Part shown: one piece after another, positions 1 to 6,341 of the stretch
How the letters are laid out: every line of letters starts with the position of its first letter
How positions within the stretch are numbered: position 1 is the first letter of the stretch
Origin: a virus
DNA: 28,779 nucleotides
IMG/VR virus record: IMGVR_UViG_3300042987_001591
Location: 1-28,779 of that record
Direction: 5' to 3' (one strand)
Notes under the pieces: model-generated
Databases searched by the model: none
What the model saw: only the letters and a program-made list of their open reading frames with translations
Told to the model about the DNA's origin: nothing
Position numbers and translations under genes: made by a program

Positions 1-384
1 GTGATGAATCCAAATCTTAGGAAAAGCCTTAGCTACAAGCTCAGTAATACCAGAAGATGGCCCCCAAGCAGTATTGAAACCATACGTAACACACCAAATA
101 TCTTTGCTGGCATCATTTGCAAAGTAGTCAGTATGAATCTCAAGTGCCGAGAGTTCCCACTTAGTACCCCAATTCTCAACTCGCCAGTTATACCAACCAT
201 CTTTCTTGAAAGGATCTCTACCATCTAGGGCATCAGGCGGAGTCGGAAGAACAGCTTCAAAAGAGAACGGATAGAAAACCGGACCATCCTTAGTCGTTTC
301 CGTTCGGGAAACATAGTCTCGCAACTTATCGATTTCTTCCTTGGACCCCATAAACGTAAGATAGTTTGTACACCAATTAGGCAT
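1..384 (-). CDS. Api92-like (DUF1281-type) phage protein, C-terminus beyond the window
   Basis: An open frame starts at ATG 384 and runs without a stop to base 1, giving at least 128 residues. The N-terminus MPNWCTNYLTF, the central WRVENWGTKWE and the later YGFNTAWGPSSGI match the layout of Api92-like proteins with a ferredoxin-fold domain, a phage family of unknown function. This assignment is from memory of the family pattern, not a search. A GGAAGGAAG ribosome site lies just upstream, so the start is well supported. It is the last gene seen in the leftward transcript and follows two tRNA genes, so it may be co-transcribed with them. The C-terminus is not visible. Confidence 0.8.
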   Translation of the reverse strand, partial: MPNWCTNYLTFMGSKEEIDKLRDYVSRTETTKDGPVFYPFSFEAVLPTPPDALDGRDPFKKDGWYNWRVENWGTKWELSALEIHTDYFANDASKDIWCVTYGFNTAWGPSSGITELVAKAFPKIWIHH

Positions 385-418
385 TATACTTCCTTCCATT
401 GTTAAGTTAATAAAACAG

Positions 419-491
419 TGCGCCCAGCAGGAATCGAACCTGCAACCTTGAGATTAAAAGTCTCCTGCTCTGCCAATTGAGCTATAGGCGC
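419..491 (-). tRNA. tRNA-Lys (anticodon UUU)
   Basis: A 73-nt cloverleaf on the minus strand. The acceptor arm pairs 485-491 with 420-426 (GCGCCTA with TGGGCGC). The T-arm carries GGTTCGATTCC, and the 7-nt anticodon loop CTTTTAA puts the anticodon TTT at 456-458. Position 419 supplies the discriminator A. No CCA is encoded, so the host must add it. It lies 18 nt downstream of tRNA-Glu and is probably processed from the same transcript as the small-gene operon. Confidence 0.95.
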
Positions 492-509
492 TTATGTTAT
501 TTCTAACAG

Positions 510-584
510 TACCCCTGACGGGACTCGAACCCGCAAACTTCACCTTGAAAGGGTGACGACTCTAACCACTTCGTCCACAGGGGC
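510..584 (-). tRNA. tRNA-Glu (anticodon UUC)
   Basis: A 75-nt cloverleaf on the minus strand. The acceptor pairs GCCCCTG (578-584) with CAGGGGT (511-517), including the G1-U72 wobble. The T-arm has GGGTTCGAGTCCC. The anticodon stem TCACC/GGTGA encloses loop CTTTCAA, which places TTC at 547-549. Discriminator A is at 510 and CCA is not encoded. The GCCCC...GGGGTA ends resemble bacterial tRNA-Glu. Confidence 0.95.
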
Positions 585-595
585 AAACCTTATTT

Positions 596-1054
596 TTAGA
601 CAGTTACAAAGTACGAATCAAAGTCGTACTTAGCTACAATATCTGCAAATCTACGATCCCTAATCTTCCCAACCCAAGCGGTTCCGAGAAAATCATATTG
701 CTTATAAGGATCAGAAAAGTAAACACACTTATCAAAAGTTGTATCACCATAGGGAAGAACTTCGTGGGTTCCACAACGAAATCCGTGCTGATATGCTTCA
801 GACTGACTCATAAGTTCGCTGGTAGCGTAATCATAGCCATCATCATAAATTTGCCAACCGTTCTCGTCCAATAGATTATCAATAAAAAGCTGACCACAAA
901 TACAGTCGGCACCATTGGATAATTCCAACCAATCAATATTGATACGATTGTACCACGTTGGATCGTACTCGTCTAGCCATTGAGCACCTCGATCCACATT
1001 TCCTTGCAAGACCAATGCAACCAATTCATCATAGGTATTCCAGGTAATAGCCAT
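596..1054 (-). CDS. GQLF-family protein, copy 1 (unknown function)
   Basis: A 152-aa acidic protein with an AAGGA ribosome site before ATG 1054. It is one of four divergent paralogues in this operon that share a core layout: GAxxLD, then a tryptophan region (PTWYNRINIDWLEL), then CICGQLF near residue 55, a tyrosine/glycine stretch, and a C-terminal YxxLGxxWVxKIRDRR. I know similar small proteins from actinophage genomes, always without an assigned function. The two close cysteines of CICGQL could bind metal, but copy 4 keeps only the first, so a structural role is equally possible. The gene sits immediately upstream of tRNA-Glu in the transcript. Confidence 0.85.
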   Translation of the reverse strand: MAITWNTYDELVALVLQGNVDRGAQWLDEYDPTWYNRINIDWLELSNGADCICGQLFIDNLLDENGWQIYDDGYDYATSELMSQSEAYQHGFRCGTHEVLPYGDTTFDKCVYFSDPYKQYDFLGTAWVGKIRDRRFADIVAKYDFDSYFVTV

Positions 1055-1063
1055 TATTATCCT

Positions 1064-1261
1064 TTATTCGCACTCATGCCCATAGGCATATTCACAAGAA
1101 CAAAGAGCAATACCACACTCACTACAACGCGGTGCTCCATTAAGAAGAACACTAGATTCACTGCCAAACAACTTATTCATATCTACATCTCGATATGCAA
1201 TGGGAATGCCATCACACTCATCATATGATGTATGACGAAGCATCATTCGCTTATCAATCAC
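1064..1261 (-). CDS. Small cysteine-rich protein (unknown)
   Basis: A 65-aa protein starting at GTG 1261. The start overlaps the TGA of the preceding gene in a 4-nt GTGA junction, which suggests translational coupling. The C-terminal part has CxxC followed by CxC and a final HEC (RCSECGIALCSCEYAYGHECE), enough ligands for one or two zinc ions. ATG codons at 1246 and 1243 are alternative starts. I do not recognise the family. Confidence 0.75.
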   Translation of the reverse strand: MIDKRMMLRHTSYDECDGIPIAYRDVDMNKLFGSESSVLLNGAPRCSECGIALCSCEYAYGHECE

Positions 1262-1842
1262 TTAAGTCCTCCAGTATTAGCAATACGCTTCTCGATCTGA
1301 GTGATCCAACTAATAGCAAGATACTCGTATTGACGCGTCATCTGATACATAAACTCTGCGTTGTGGAATGGACTATTAATCCACTCGGGGTCGTCATCAG
1401 AGTACTCTTCAGAATTGAGAACTTCTTGAGGAAGATTGAAGCCAAGATATGAAGCAACCCCTTGAGACTCAACCCAATCTTCGTGATCCCAAATCTGATT
1501 CTCAACAGGGAGTTCACCATCCTGAAGAAACACATACCGAATAGCATAGTCAAAACCGTGATATGGATGATAAAGTCCACCGAAATTCTGCTCAAGCTTC
1601 TTAGCAAAAAGCTGACCGCAGATGCAGGTTTCACCACTAGCAATATTCAGTTTATCAATGTCAATCTTAGTAAACCAAAGAAGATCGCGGGAATCCAAGA
1701 ACTCAGCTCCACGCCGAACAGCCTCATCAAGTAAAGCCATAGCCTGGAAATCATACTTGTTTACACGATAAAAATTACCGCCCCAATCGATCACTTCCAC
1801 AGAAGTCTCTGGGTCAATAGTAAGTTTCATTTCCTTACGCAT
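1258..1842 (-). CDS. GQLF-family protein, copy 2 (unknown function)
   Basis: A 194-aa protein, the longest of the four GQLF paralogues. Common features are RRGAEFLDSRDLLWFTKIDID, CICGQLF, an HGFDYA stretch, LGFNLP and the C-terminal YEYLAISWITQIEKR. An extra segment of about 45 residues lies between the GFDYA and YEYLA blocks, and the N-terminus is longer than in the others. The start at ATG 1842 is preceded by ACGGAG at suitable spacing; ATG 1830 is a weaker alternative. Function unknown. Confidence 0.85.
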   Translation of the reverse strand: MRKEMKLTIDPETSVEVIDWGGNFYRVNKYDFQAMALLDEAVRRGAEFLDSRDLLWFTKIDIDKLNIASGETCICGQLFAKKLEQNFGGLYHPYHGFDYAIRYVFLQDGELPVENQIWDHEDWVESQGVASYLGFNLPQEVLNSEEYSDDDPEWINSPFHNAEFMYQMTRQYEYLAISWITQIEKRIANTGGLK

Positions 1843-1854
1843 TACTATCTCCGT

Positions 1855-2181
1855 TCAGTTAGTAGACTGGCTAGAAGCAATAGAAGCCTGAAGTTCATTC
1901 TCTGCATCATTAGCAAAGAATTGATAAATCAAAGCTTCAACCTTTAGCTGAGCATCAGCGATATTATCATACTTGAAATCCTTTGAGCCAAGAAAGCGAG
2001 GCTCACCTGTTTCCTGATCAAGTAAAGAATCATAAAACTCAACAAGACCGTGAGTAATGCCATCTTGGCACTCAGTTACTTCCGCATAGAAGAGTCTATC
2101 GAATGAATGATAAGTACCTCTATCCGTAAAGCCAGCGCGAGCCCGAAGATGACCCTCATCTAACTCTTCCCAGATAATCAT
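1855..2181 (-). CDS. Hypothetical acidic protein (unknown)
   Basis: A 108-aa protein starting at ATG 2181, directly abutting the stop codon of the 51-aa gene upstream; the ribosome site ACGGAG lies inside that gene's last codons. The sequence is acidic and aromatic with no cysteine pair, signal peptide or membrane segment. It ends in a low-complexity Ser/Gln/Thr tail. No family recognised. Confidence 0.8.
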   Translation of the reverse strand: MIIWEELDEGHLRARAGFTDRGTYHSFDRLFYAEVTECQDGITHGLVEFYDSLLDQETGEPRFLGSKDFKYDNIADAQLKVEALIYQFFANDAENELQASIASSQSTN

Positions 2182-2337
2182 CTACTTCTTCTCCGTACTC
2201 TTATCCATCGTTGAAATCTTCTTGATGTAGTCAATCTTCAGGGTTCCAAAAGGAGTTTCCCACTCCTCATAGATAAGTTCATCCTTATCATTGAACTTCT
2301 GCGAACCCTCGATCAACTTATTCGGAATAGCACCCAT
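2182..2337 (-). CDS. 51-aa hypothetical protein
   Basis: A short gene filling the gap between two longer ones. ATG 2337 immediately follows the TAA of the upstream gene and is preceded by a strong GAGGAGAGAAG ribosome site. It encodes 51 residues starting MGAIPNKLIEGSQKF, with a central YEEWETPFGTLKIDYIKKI and a lysine-rich end. The exact tiling (stop/start adjacency at both ends) is good evidence for a real gene. The sequence looks like a small beta-rich domain. Function unknown. Confidence 0.8.
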   Translation of the reverse strand: MGAIPNKLIEGSQKFNDKDELIYEEWETPFGTLKIDYIKKISTMDKSTEKK

Positions 2338-2778
2338 TTACTTCTCTCCTCGTCGCATTTTAATTTCAGCAATCCAATACTCACCTAGAACTTCATAACG
2401 CTGAGTTGGGTCGTCCAACACGGCATAATAATGAAACTCATCCGGATCAGAAATCTCAAAGCCATAGTAATCTGGATTGTGAGGCAGATTAATAACTTCA
2501 GAAAGATATGATGCAAAGAACTGATAACCACTACCCATCACATCATGTTCATGATTCTTTTCCATACCGTACTTATCAATAAGCATCTCACGAACTTTAC
2601 CAACAAAGAGTTGACCACAAATACACTGATAAGGGTCACTCATATGAATAGTATCAAGATACTCGAAATGAGTATGCCAATCTGGAACAAGATCATCGAG
2701 AAGTTTCGCCCCCTCTCTTACGGCATCAATAGTAACTTCCATAAAGTGCAGATCTGCTTTATTCATCAACTTAACCAT
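2338..2778 (-). CDS. GQLF-family protein, copy 3 (unknown function)
   Basis: A 146-aa paralogue with REGAKLLDDLVPDWHTHFE, CICGQLF, GYQFFASYL, YYGFEISDPDEFHYYAVL and the C-terminal YEVLGEYWIAEIKMRR. The YYGFEI block is shared closely with copy 4, so copies 3 and 4 look like the most recent duplication. The frame is open to a TTG at 2790, but GGAGG covers that region and sits 5 nt before ATG 2778, which I take as the start. Confidence 0.85.
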   Translation of the reverse strand: MVKLMNKADLHFMEVTIDAVREGAKLLDDLVPDWHTHFEYLDTIHMSDPYQCICGQLFVGKVREMLIDKYGMEKNHEHDVMGSGYQFFASYLSEVINLPHNPDYYGFEISDPDEFHYYAVLDDPTQRYEVLGEYWIAEIKMRRGEK

Positions 2779-2790
2779 AACTACCTCCAA

Positions 2791-3225
2791 TCAGTTAGAG
2801 ACAATAAGACCTTCGACAACCCGAAACCACGCCTGACTCAACACTTGATACGCAGCAGATTGCTGACGCAACATCTTAGTGCCATACAAGTCATTAGGGT
2901 TGATTTCGAATCCGTAATAAACCATATTCTCTTCCAGCTTCAAGGTCGGAAATACATAATCACGGAAGAAATCATACCCATCGATTTCACGGCTGTATGA
3001 GTCAAGGATAAATCCATAATCCTTAGCGAACTGCTCACGGAGATCGATGTTAGAATACACTTGACCAAGAACACACTTCTGGTTATCAAGCATATCAATA
3101 TCGTAAGGAGCAATCTCATAGAACCAGCCGGGAACAAGGCTATTCAATAGCGCTTCACCACGCTGAACACACTGCCCAGAGAAAGCAATAAAGTCTTCCT
3201 CATAAGAATTGTAGTTATTGAACAT
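2791..3225 (-). CDS. GQLF-family protein, copy 4 (variant motif CVLGQVY)
   Basis: A 144-aa paralogue with RGEALLNSLVPGWFYEIAPYDID, the variant motif CVLGQVY, YGFILD, GYDFFRDYVF, YYGFEINPNDLYGTKML and YQVLSQAWFRVVEGL. The second cysteine of the family motif is leucine here, so any metal site formed by that pair is not conserved. The start ATG 3225 overlaps the TGA of the preceding gene (TGATG). Function unknown. Confidence 0.85.
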   Translation of the reverse strand: MFNNYNSYEEDFIAFSGQCVQRGEALLNSLVPGWFYEIAPYDIDMLDNQKCVLGQVYSNIDLREQFAKDYGFILDSYSREIDGYDFFRDYVFPTLKLEENMVYYGFEINPNDLYGTKMLRQQSAAYQVLSQAWFRVVEGLIVSN

Positions 3226-3737
3226 CAGTCCATCCTAGATTCGGCTCGGGCGTTGATACCATTTTCACGAAGAACAGCAGCAAATGCTCTAGCATAGGCT
3301 TCCTTGCGGGCCATAGATTGACCATAGCCTCTAACCCAAACCTCAAGGCCACCGTAATAACCCTTGTGAGATTGGACATCCTCACGCTTCTTCAAGAAGT
3401 TAGCGAAAGCAGAATTCGCAGGCTTAATGGTAATCCAGGCGAAACCACAAACACCATCCATAACCGGCGGATACTCCTTGATGATTTCCGAAGTAGTATC
3501 CCAAGGATTCTCGTGCTGAACAACGATCATCGGCTCCGGAACGCAAATCTCAGCTGCCTTCCGACCCTTAGCATCAGCAAGAGCAAGAATCTCTTCAAAA
3601 TGCTTCATACGCTCAGCTTTTTCCTTTCCCTGCTCGTCAAGCATAGCCTTGAACGCAATACGAGCTTCCTCGCGATGGATAAGGCAATACTTAGACTTCC
3701 CAACAGTCTCTTGATCGCAACGCTTACAAATGGCCAT
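3225..3737 (-). CDS. Protein with N-terminal zinc-knuckle-like motif (unknown)
   Basis: A 170-aa protein. The N-terminus MAICKRCDQETVGKSKYCLIH gives a CxxC-x13-CxxH metal-site pattern at residues 4-21, followed by a charged helix (EEARIAFKAMLDEQGKEKAER). The C-terminal half has GFAWITIKPANSAFANFLKK, GGLEVWVRGYGQSMARKEAYARAFA, a mixed alpha/beta domain. Proteins with this layout are common in actinophages without known role. Both ends overlap neighbours by one base (TGATG), so it is firmly within the operon. Confidence 0.85.
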   Translation of the reverse strand: MAICKRCDQETVGKSKYCLIHREEARIAFKAMLDEQGKEKAERMKHFEEILALADAKGRKAAEICVPEPMIVVQHENPWDTTSEIIKEYPPVMDGVCGFAWITIKPANSAFANFLKKREDVQSHKGYYGGLEVWVRGYGQSMARKEAYARAFAAVLRENGINARAESRMD

Positions 3738-4135
3738 CAGATAATCTCACTTTCATCTCGAAGAGCATTACGCATCTTCATACTCAGGTAATCAAGATTA
3801 TGGTCAAGGCGACCGAGGTCCAAAGACCAAAGGTCATCCACAAGCTTACCGAGGCTTGTAGAAATAACGAGATGCGCACTTTTCATATCGTCGTCAACAT
3901 CAACATATACATCAATAAAGACATCATCAGAGTCAAAATTGCTAAAAGCTTGACTTACGTTGATGAATGATACTTCTGCAATCTGCAGCAAGGCTGTTAC
4001 TGTATTCGACTGCTTACTGACATCAAAATGAATACCGTAATACTCTTCGTAGCCATTAAGGCTAACAAAAGTACGGTAAGTCACATTAGAAGCATTACCA
4101 ATAATGCTGTCCATAAGTTCATTCTTATCAGCCAT
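3737..4135 (-). CDS. Hypothetical protein (unknown)
   Basis: About 132 aa. The frame is open from ATG 4147, but GGAGG lies only 5 nt before ATG 4135, so I choose 4135 (MADKNELMDSIIGNASN). It overlaps the end of the upstream gene by 8 nt. The body contains YEEYYGIHFDVSKQSNTV and a very acidic FDSDDVFIDVYVDVDDDM stretch, then an amphipathic C-terminus. It has no cysteine motif or membrane segment. Not recognised. Confidence 0.75.
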   Translation of the reverse strand: MADKNELMDSIIGNASNVTYRTFVSLNGYEEYYGIHFDVSKQSNTVTALLQIAEVSFINVSQAFSNFDSDDVFIDVYVDVDDDMKSAHLVISTSLGKLVDDLWSLDLGRLDHNLDYLSMKMRNALRDESEII

Positions 4136-4550
4136 CATATCCTCCATTCATTTCCGAGACCATATGAGAATCATCATCATTCATGTATTCATCCCACTGT
4201 GACATAGGAGCCAACTCTCGACCTGAAAGATTGTAGTTACGGCCACAATCACAGCCAACACCATAACCGTTATCATAGTCAAGCCAAACAGTTCGTCCAC
4301 AGTCGCAAGTACCGTGAGCCGCTACCCTATCCCAATAGGAAAGGTTAATAACTCCAAGGTCAACGATGTGATTTCCGGACTGCTTTACGCAATACTCATA
4401 GTTAGAGCGGTTATCATCGGTAACCTGAACAACTCCATTCCCATCACAAGGAAAAGAATAAAAGCCCGGAGTACCATCAGCATACGCAAATTCCTGAAAG
4501 TATTGCTCAACCCAAATTTCGTCGGGACGAACGATGTTGGTCAAAGCCAT
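4128..4550 (-). CDS. Paired-cysteine zinc-ribbon-like phage protein
   Basis: About 140 aa from ATG 4550 (MALTNIVRPDEIW); a GTG at 4562 is also in frame, but the AAGGAAG ribosome site sits too close to it. The C-terminal half has HGTCDCGRTVWLDY and YGVGCDCGRNYNLSGREL, two CxC knuckles likely to bind one zinc, ending in APMSQWDEY. I recall the same CDCG...CDCG-NxxG-ELAPxSQW pattern in actinophage proteins of unknown function. Confidence 0.8.
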   Translation of the reverse strand: MALTNIVRPDEIWVEQYFQEFAYADGTPGFYSFPCDGNGVVQVTDDNRSNYEYCVKQSGNHIVDLGVINLSYWDRVAAHGTCDCGRTVWLDYDNGYGVGCDCGRNYNLSGRELAPMSQWDEYMNDDDSHMVSEMNGGYDG

Positions 4551-4592
4551 AGTAATAATCACTTCCTTTCTAGGGGATATAAACTTATTGAT

Positions 4593-4754
4593 TTAGCCGG
4601 AGATAATACTTTCGATATAAGCATCAAGCATCTCAATAGCATCAGCGGCTTGACGAAGTTTAACTTGGATATCAGAAAGCGACTGACTCGAAATCGAATC
4701 AGCCGCTTCACGGAGTGAAGAAATCAATTGTTCAATATCTTGATGATTAGCCAT
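4593..4754 (-). CDS. 53-aa helical protein
   Basis: ATG 4754 is preceded by GGAG with a 7-nt spacer, and the frame upstream of it is implausible as protein. The 53 residues (MANHQDIEQLISSLREAADS...) are almost wholly helical with regular hydrophobic spacing and Ala/Asp/Ile repeats, suggesting a short coiled coil or helical hairpin. Function unknown. Confidence 0.75.
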   Translation of the reverse strand: MANHQDIEQLISSLREAADSISSQSLSDIQVKLRQAADAIEMLDAYIESIISG

Positions 4755-4767
4755 ACATAATCTCCAA

Positions 4768-4965
4768 TCAAATAGCGGGCTTGAGAGCTTCAGGAATAAC
4801 ACGATGATAGAGTGCCATCAGATCCGCAATCTCTTGATTATTGTGAGGACCAACATAACCTTTTTCCTCAATAATAACTTGAATAGCACTATCAATAAGT
4901 GCTTCGATCTTCATAAGATCAGAGATTTTCATAGAAATCTTTACATTCTCGTAATCAAATTCCAT
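4768..4965 (-). CDS. 65-aa hypothetical protein
   Basis: In-frame starts exist at ATG 4989, 4977 and 4965. Only 4965 has a well-spaced ribosome site (GGAG, 6-nt spacer), so I prefer it (MEFDYENVKISMKISDLMK). Using 4989 would give 73 aa and an 11-nt overlap with the upstream gene. The protein begins with a probable beta strand and continues as helices. No motif recognised. Confidence 0.7.
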   Translation of the reverse strand: MEFDYENVKISMKISDLMKIEALIDSAIQVIIEEKGYVGPHNNQEIADLMALYHRVIPEALKPAI

Positions 4966-4978
4966 TGGTTGCTCCATT

Positions 4979-5473
4979 CTATTCGTCATCCATTACAATA
5001 TCTGAAAGGATTTCGTCTTCCTCAATAGAACCGTCAATAAGTTCATCATCATTATGATTAGCAAGATGAATCTTGTAGCCGTTGTTGAGGATAGCGTAAA
5101 CCCCAAGGTCATCATAACCCTTACCGACAACAGTACCAACATACTCACCATTACGGTAAATAGTGCTACCGGAATCGTAACCTTTAGGCTTAGGCCGCTT
5201 CTCAAGGGTAGAAGCTACATAAATGTCATTGATTCGTGAAGTACGAATAACACTATCAAGATGACGAACACGCTTAGCGAACTTAGTTTGCTCAACATAA
5301 GCCTTACGTCCATCCTCAAGAATAAACACAGCCTTGTAATGCCCGTACCCATTCATAACATAGGTCGTAACATCAACGATCTTGCCGACAATAAAGCCGT
5401 GCTTATTACGCAGCATCTGACCAATACAGTGCTGATAATCTTCTACTTCATTCGAAATGATAACTTCAGACAT
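4979..5473 (-). CDS. Hypothetical protein, first gene of the leftmost operon
   Basis: A 164-aa protein from ATG 5473 with AAGGAATAATAA before it. It has repeated short beta-rich segments: GQMLRNKHGFIVGKIVDVTTYVMNG in the N-terminal half and GSTIYRNGEYVGTVVGKGYDD in the C-terminal half, each G-x(n)-VGxxVxKxYD/T like. This suggests a duplicated SH3- or KOW-like barrel, but that is inference. The C-terminus is strongly acidic. It is the first gene after the promoter at 5518-5546. Confidence 0.8.
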   Translation of the reverse strand: MSEVIISNEVEDYQHCIGQMLRNKHGFIVGKIVDVTTYVMNGYGHYKAVFILEDGRKAYVEQTKFAKRVRHLDSVIRTSRINDIYVASTLEKRPKPKGYDSGSTIYRNGEYVGTVVGKGYDDLGVYAILNNGYKIHLANHNDDELIDGSIEEDEILSDIVMDDE

Positions 5474-5517
5474 TTATTATTCCTTATTTCGGGGACATTA
5501 GTGGCGGGAACGGGTCT

Positions 5518-5546
5518 ATTATTACACGCGGCAAAGAGGTTGTCAA
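5518..5546 (-). promoter_or_regulatory. Promoter A, sigma-70 type, for the leftmost operon
   Basis: On the minus strand the -35 box TTGACA (5541-5546) is followed by a 17-nt spacer and AATAAT (5518-5523), preceded by TGT, a possible extended -10. It lies 45 nt upstream of ATG 5473. The block from 5540 to 5558, including the -35 box and an AAAAGAAATCCC upstream stretch, is identical to promoter B. Confidence 0.8.
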
Positions 5547-5558
5547 GGGATTTCTTTT
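5540..5558 (-). repeat. 19-bp promoter-associated repeat, copy 1
   Basis: Minus strand AAAAGAAATCCCTTGACAA, found again at 10496-10514. Flanking similarity extends upstream (CCAC-x-T-x) and a few bases downstream (x-CTC-x-TT). The identical part covers the -35 hexamer and the region where an UP element or activator site would lie. Confidence 0.85.
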
Positions 5559-5632
5559 TACGTGGCGAAATGGATTGCCGGCAGATGTCGCAACCAAATC
5601 AGCGATCAAATGCCGAGCTTGTTATGGCCGAT

Positions 5633-5651
5633 AAATGTGACAAGCACATTT
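5633..5651. repeat. Inverted repeat AAATGTG-N5-CACATTT
   Basis: A perfect 7-bp inverted repeat with a 5-nt spacer lies between the end of the HTH gene (5686) and promoter A. No T-tract follows on either strand, so a terminator is unlikely. Its shape fits an operator or a small RNA hairpin. The rest of 5474-5685 holds promoter A and no gene I can support. Confidence 0.45.
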
Positions 5652-5685
5652 GGATCTAATATCTCTTTCATCTGGAATATATACT

Positions 5686-5904
5686 TCAGTCGTTCTTCGT
5701 CTTGTTACGCTTATCCAGGTTGACCAAAGTAGGTCTAACAATATACCCATTGTCAATGGCAATTTGCGATACGCGAGCCCGAGTCAAACCAACCTGACGC
5801 CCGATCTCAGCATAAGAAAGACCACTGTCAACCATTTTCAAAATTAACTCATTACGCTGCTGTCTAGGGTTCATCTTAGATGCATCAATAAATTCATCAT
5901 TCAT
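5686..5904 (-). CDS. Small helix-turn-helix DNA-binding protein
   Basis: A 72-aa protein. Residues about 20-50 (LILKMVDSGLSYAEIGRQVG, then LTRARVSQIAIDNG) form a clear HTH of the sigma-region-4/resolvase kind, with SYAEIGRQ as first helix, G-L as turn and RARVSQIA as recognition helix. The basic C-terminus (RPTLVNLDKRNKTKND) could add DNA contacts. It overlaps the upstream gene by 8 nt. It is the last gene of its operon and lies next to promoter A, so it could regulate the two related promoters; that is inference. Confidence 0.8.
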   Translation of the reverse strand: MNDEFIDASKMNPRQQRNELILKMVDSGLSYAEIGRQVGLTRARVSQIAIDNGYIVRPTLVNLDKRNKTKND

Positions 5905-6199
5905 TTTCTAATTTCTCCTCGGTAACTTCATGATATTTTCTCCCATGTTCTTCATCATTTTGATCAAGTTTTCTAAACTTACTGCCAGATGGATTTGCAA
6001 AATATTCGTTCAGTGGACCCACCTCTGTTAGGTGTGCTCCATATTCAAAAACTCTGACAAACCAATGACTCACTGATGTATTGTATTCTTTTTTTACCTG
6101 CTCTTTTGCAATGTTTGCAGCTTCTTCTGGCGTTGCGGCCTCAGGAACTACAATCGGCAGTCTATATTCTACTACCCAATAACTCTTATCGTCAGACAT
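5897..6199 (-). CDS. Hypothetical actinophage-type protein (YWVVEYR family)
   Basis: A 100-aa protein starting MSDDKSYWVVEYRLP. It has an ATPEEAANIAKEQVKKEY helix, HWFVRVFEYG, and VGPLNEYFANPSGSKFRKL. I recall actinophage proteins with this order (YWVVEYRxPVVV, TPEEAA, WFARVFEY, GP-EYFxNPxG), all of unknown function. The start ATG 6199 follows the stop of the membrane peptide by 6 nt, and GAGG lies within that gene's end. Confidence 0.8.
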   Translation of the reverse strand: MSDDKSYWVVEYRLPIVVPEAATPEEAANIAKEQVKKEYNTSVSHWFVRVFEYGAHLTEVGPLNEYFANPSGSKFRKLDQNDEEHGRKYHEVTEEKLENE

Positions 6200-6205
6200 A
6201 TAACC

Positions 6206-6331
6206 TCAAATTGCGAATAATAATAAAATGATCAATGGTAATAAGAAGATGCCAATACTAATTAATATTACACCTAATATGATAATAACAATAAAACCAA
6301 TAACATACTGTACAACCTCAACCCAATTCAA
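6206..6331 (-). CDS. 41-aa single-span or hairpin membrane peptide
   Basis: A short gene starting at TTG 6331 with GAGG 8 nt upstream, 10 nt after the ATPase stop. The peptide begins MNWVEVVQYVIGFIV and is almost entirely Ile, Leu, Val, Gly and Phe to its end (LLPLIILLLFAI). That is one long or two short membrane helices with a central Gly/Pro break. Only the first ten residues are polar. It fills the gap between the ATPase and the next gene exactly. Membrane localisation is near certain if translated; holin-like, inhibitor or anchor roles are all possible. Confidence 0.7.
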   Translation of the reverse strand: MNWVEVVQYVIGFIVIIILGVILISIGIFLLPLIILLLFAI

Positions 6332-6341
6332 GTTAGCAACC

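Noticed and set aside
2545-3791. Plus-strand open frames of 151 aa (2545-3000) and 157 aa (3318-3791)
   Set aside because: They lie wholly opposite well-supported minus-strand genes, lack ribosome sites and have Asn/Ile/Leu/Ser-rich compositions typical of antisense frames.
4314-5659. Plus-strand open frames at 4314-4718 and 5261-5659
   Set aside because: Antisense to paired-cysteine and operon-leader genes; 5261-5659 also runs across promoter A. No domain or ribosome site.
5570-5670. A 21-aa minus-strand frame in the gap before promoter A
   Set aside because: Too short, no ribosome site, and no recognisable composition; more likely chance.
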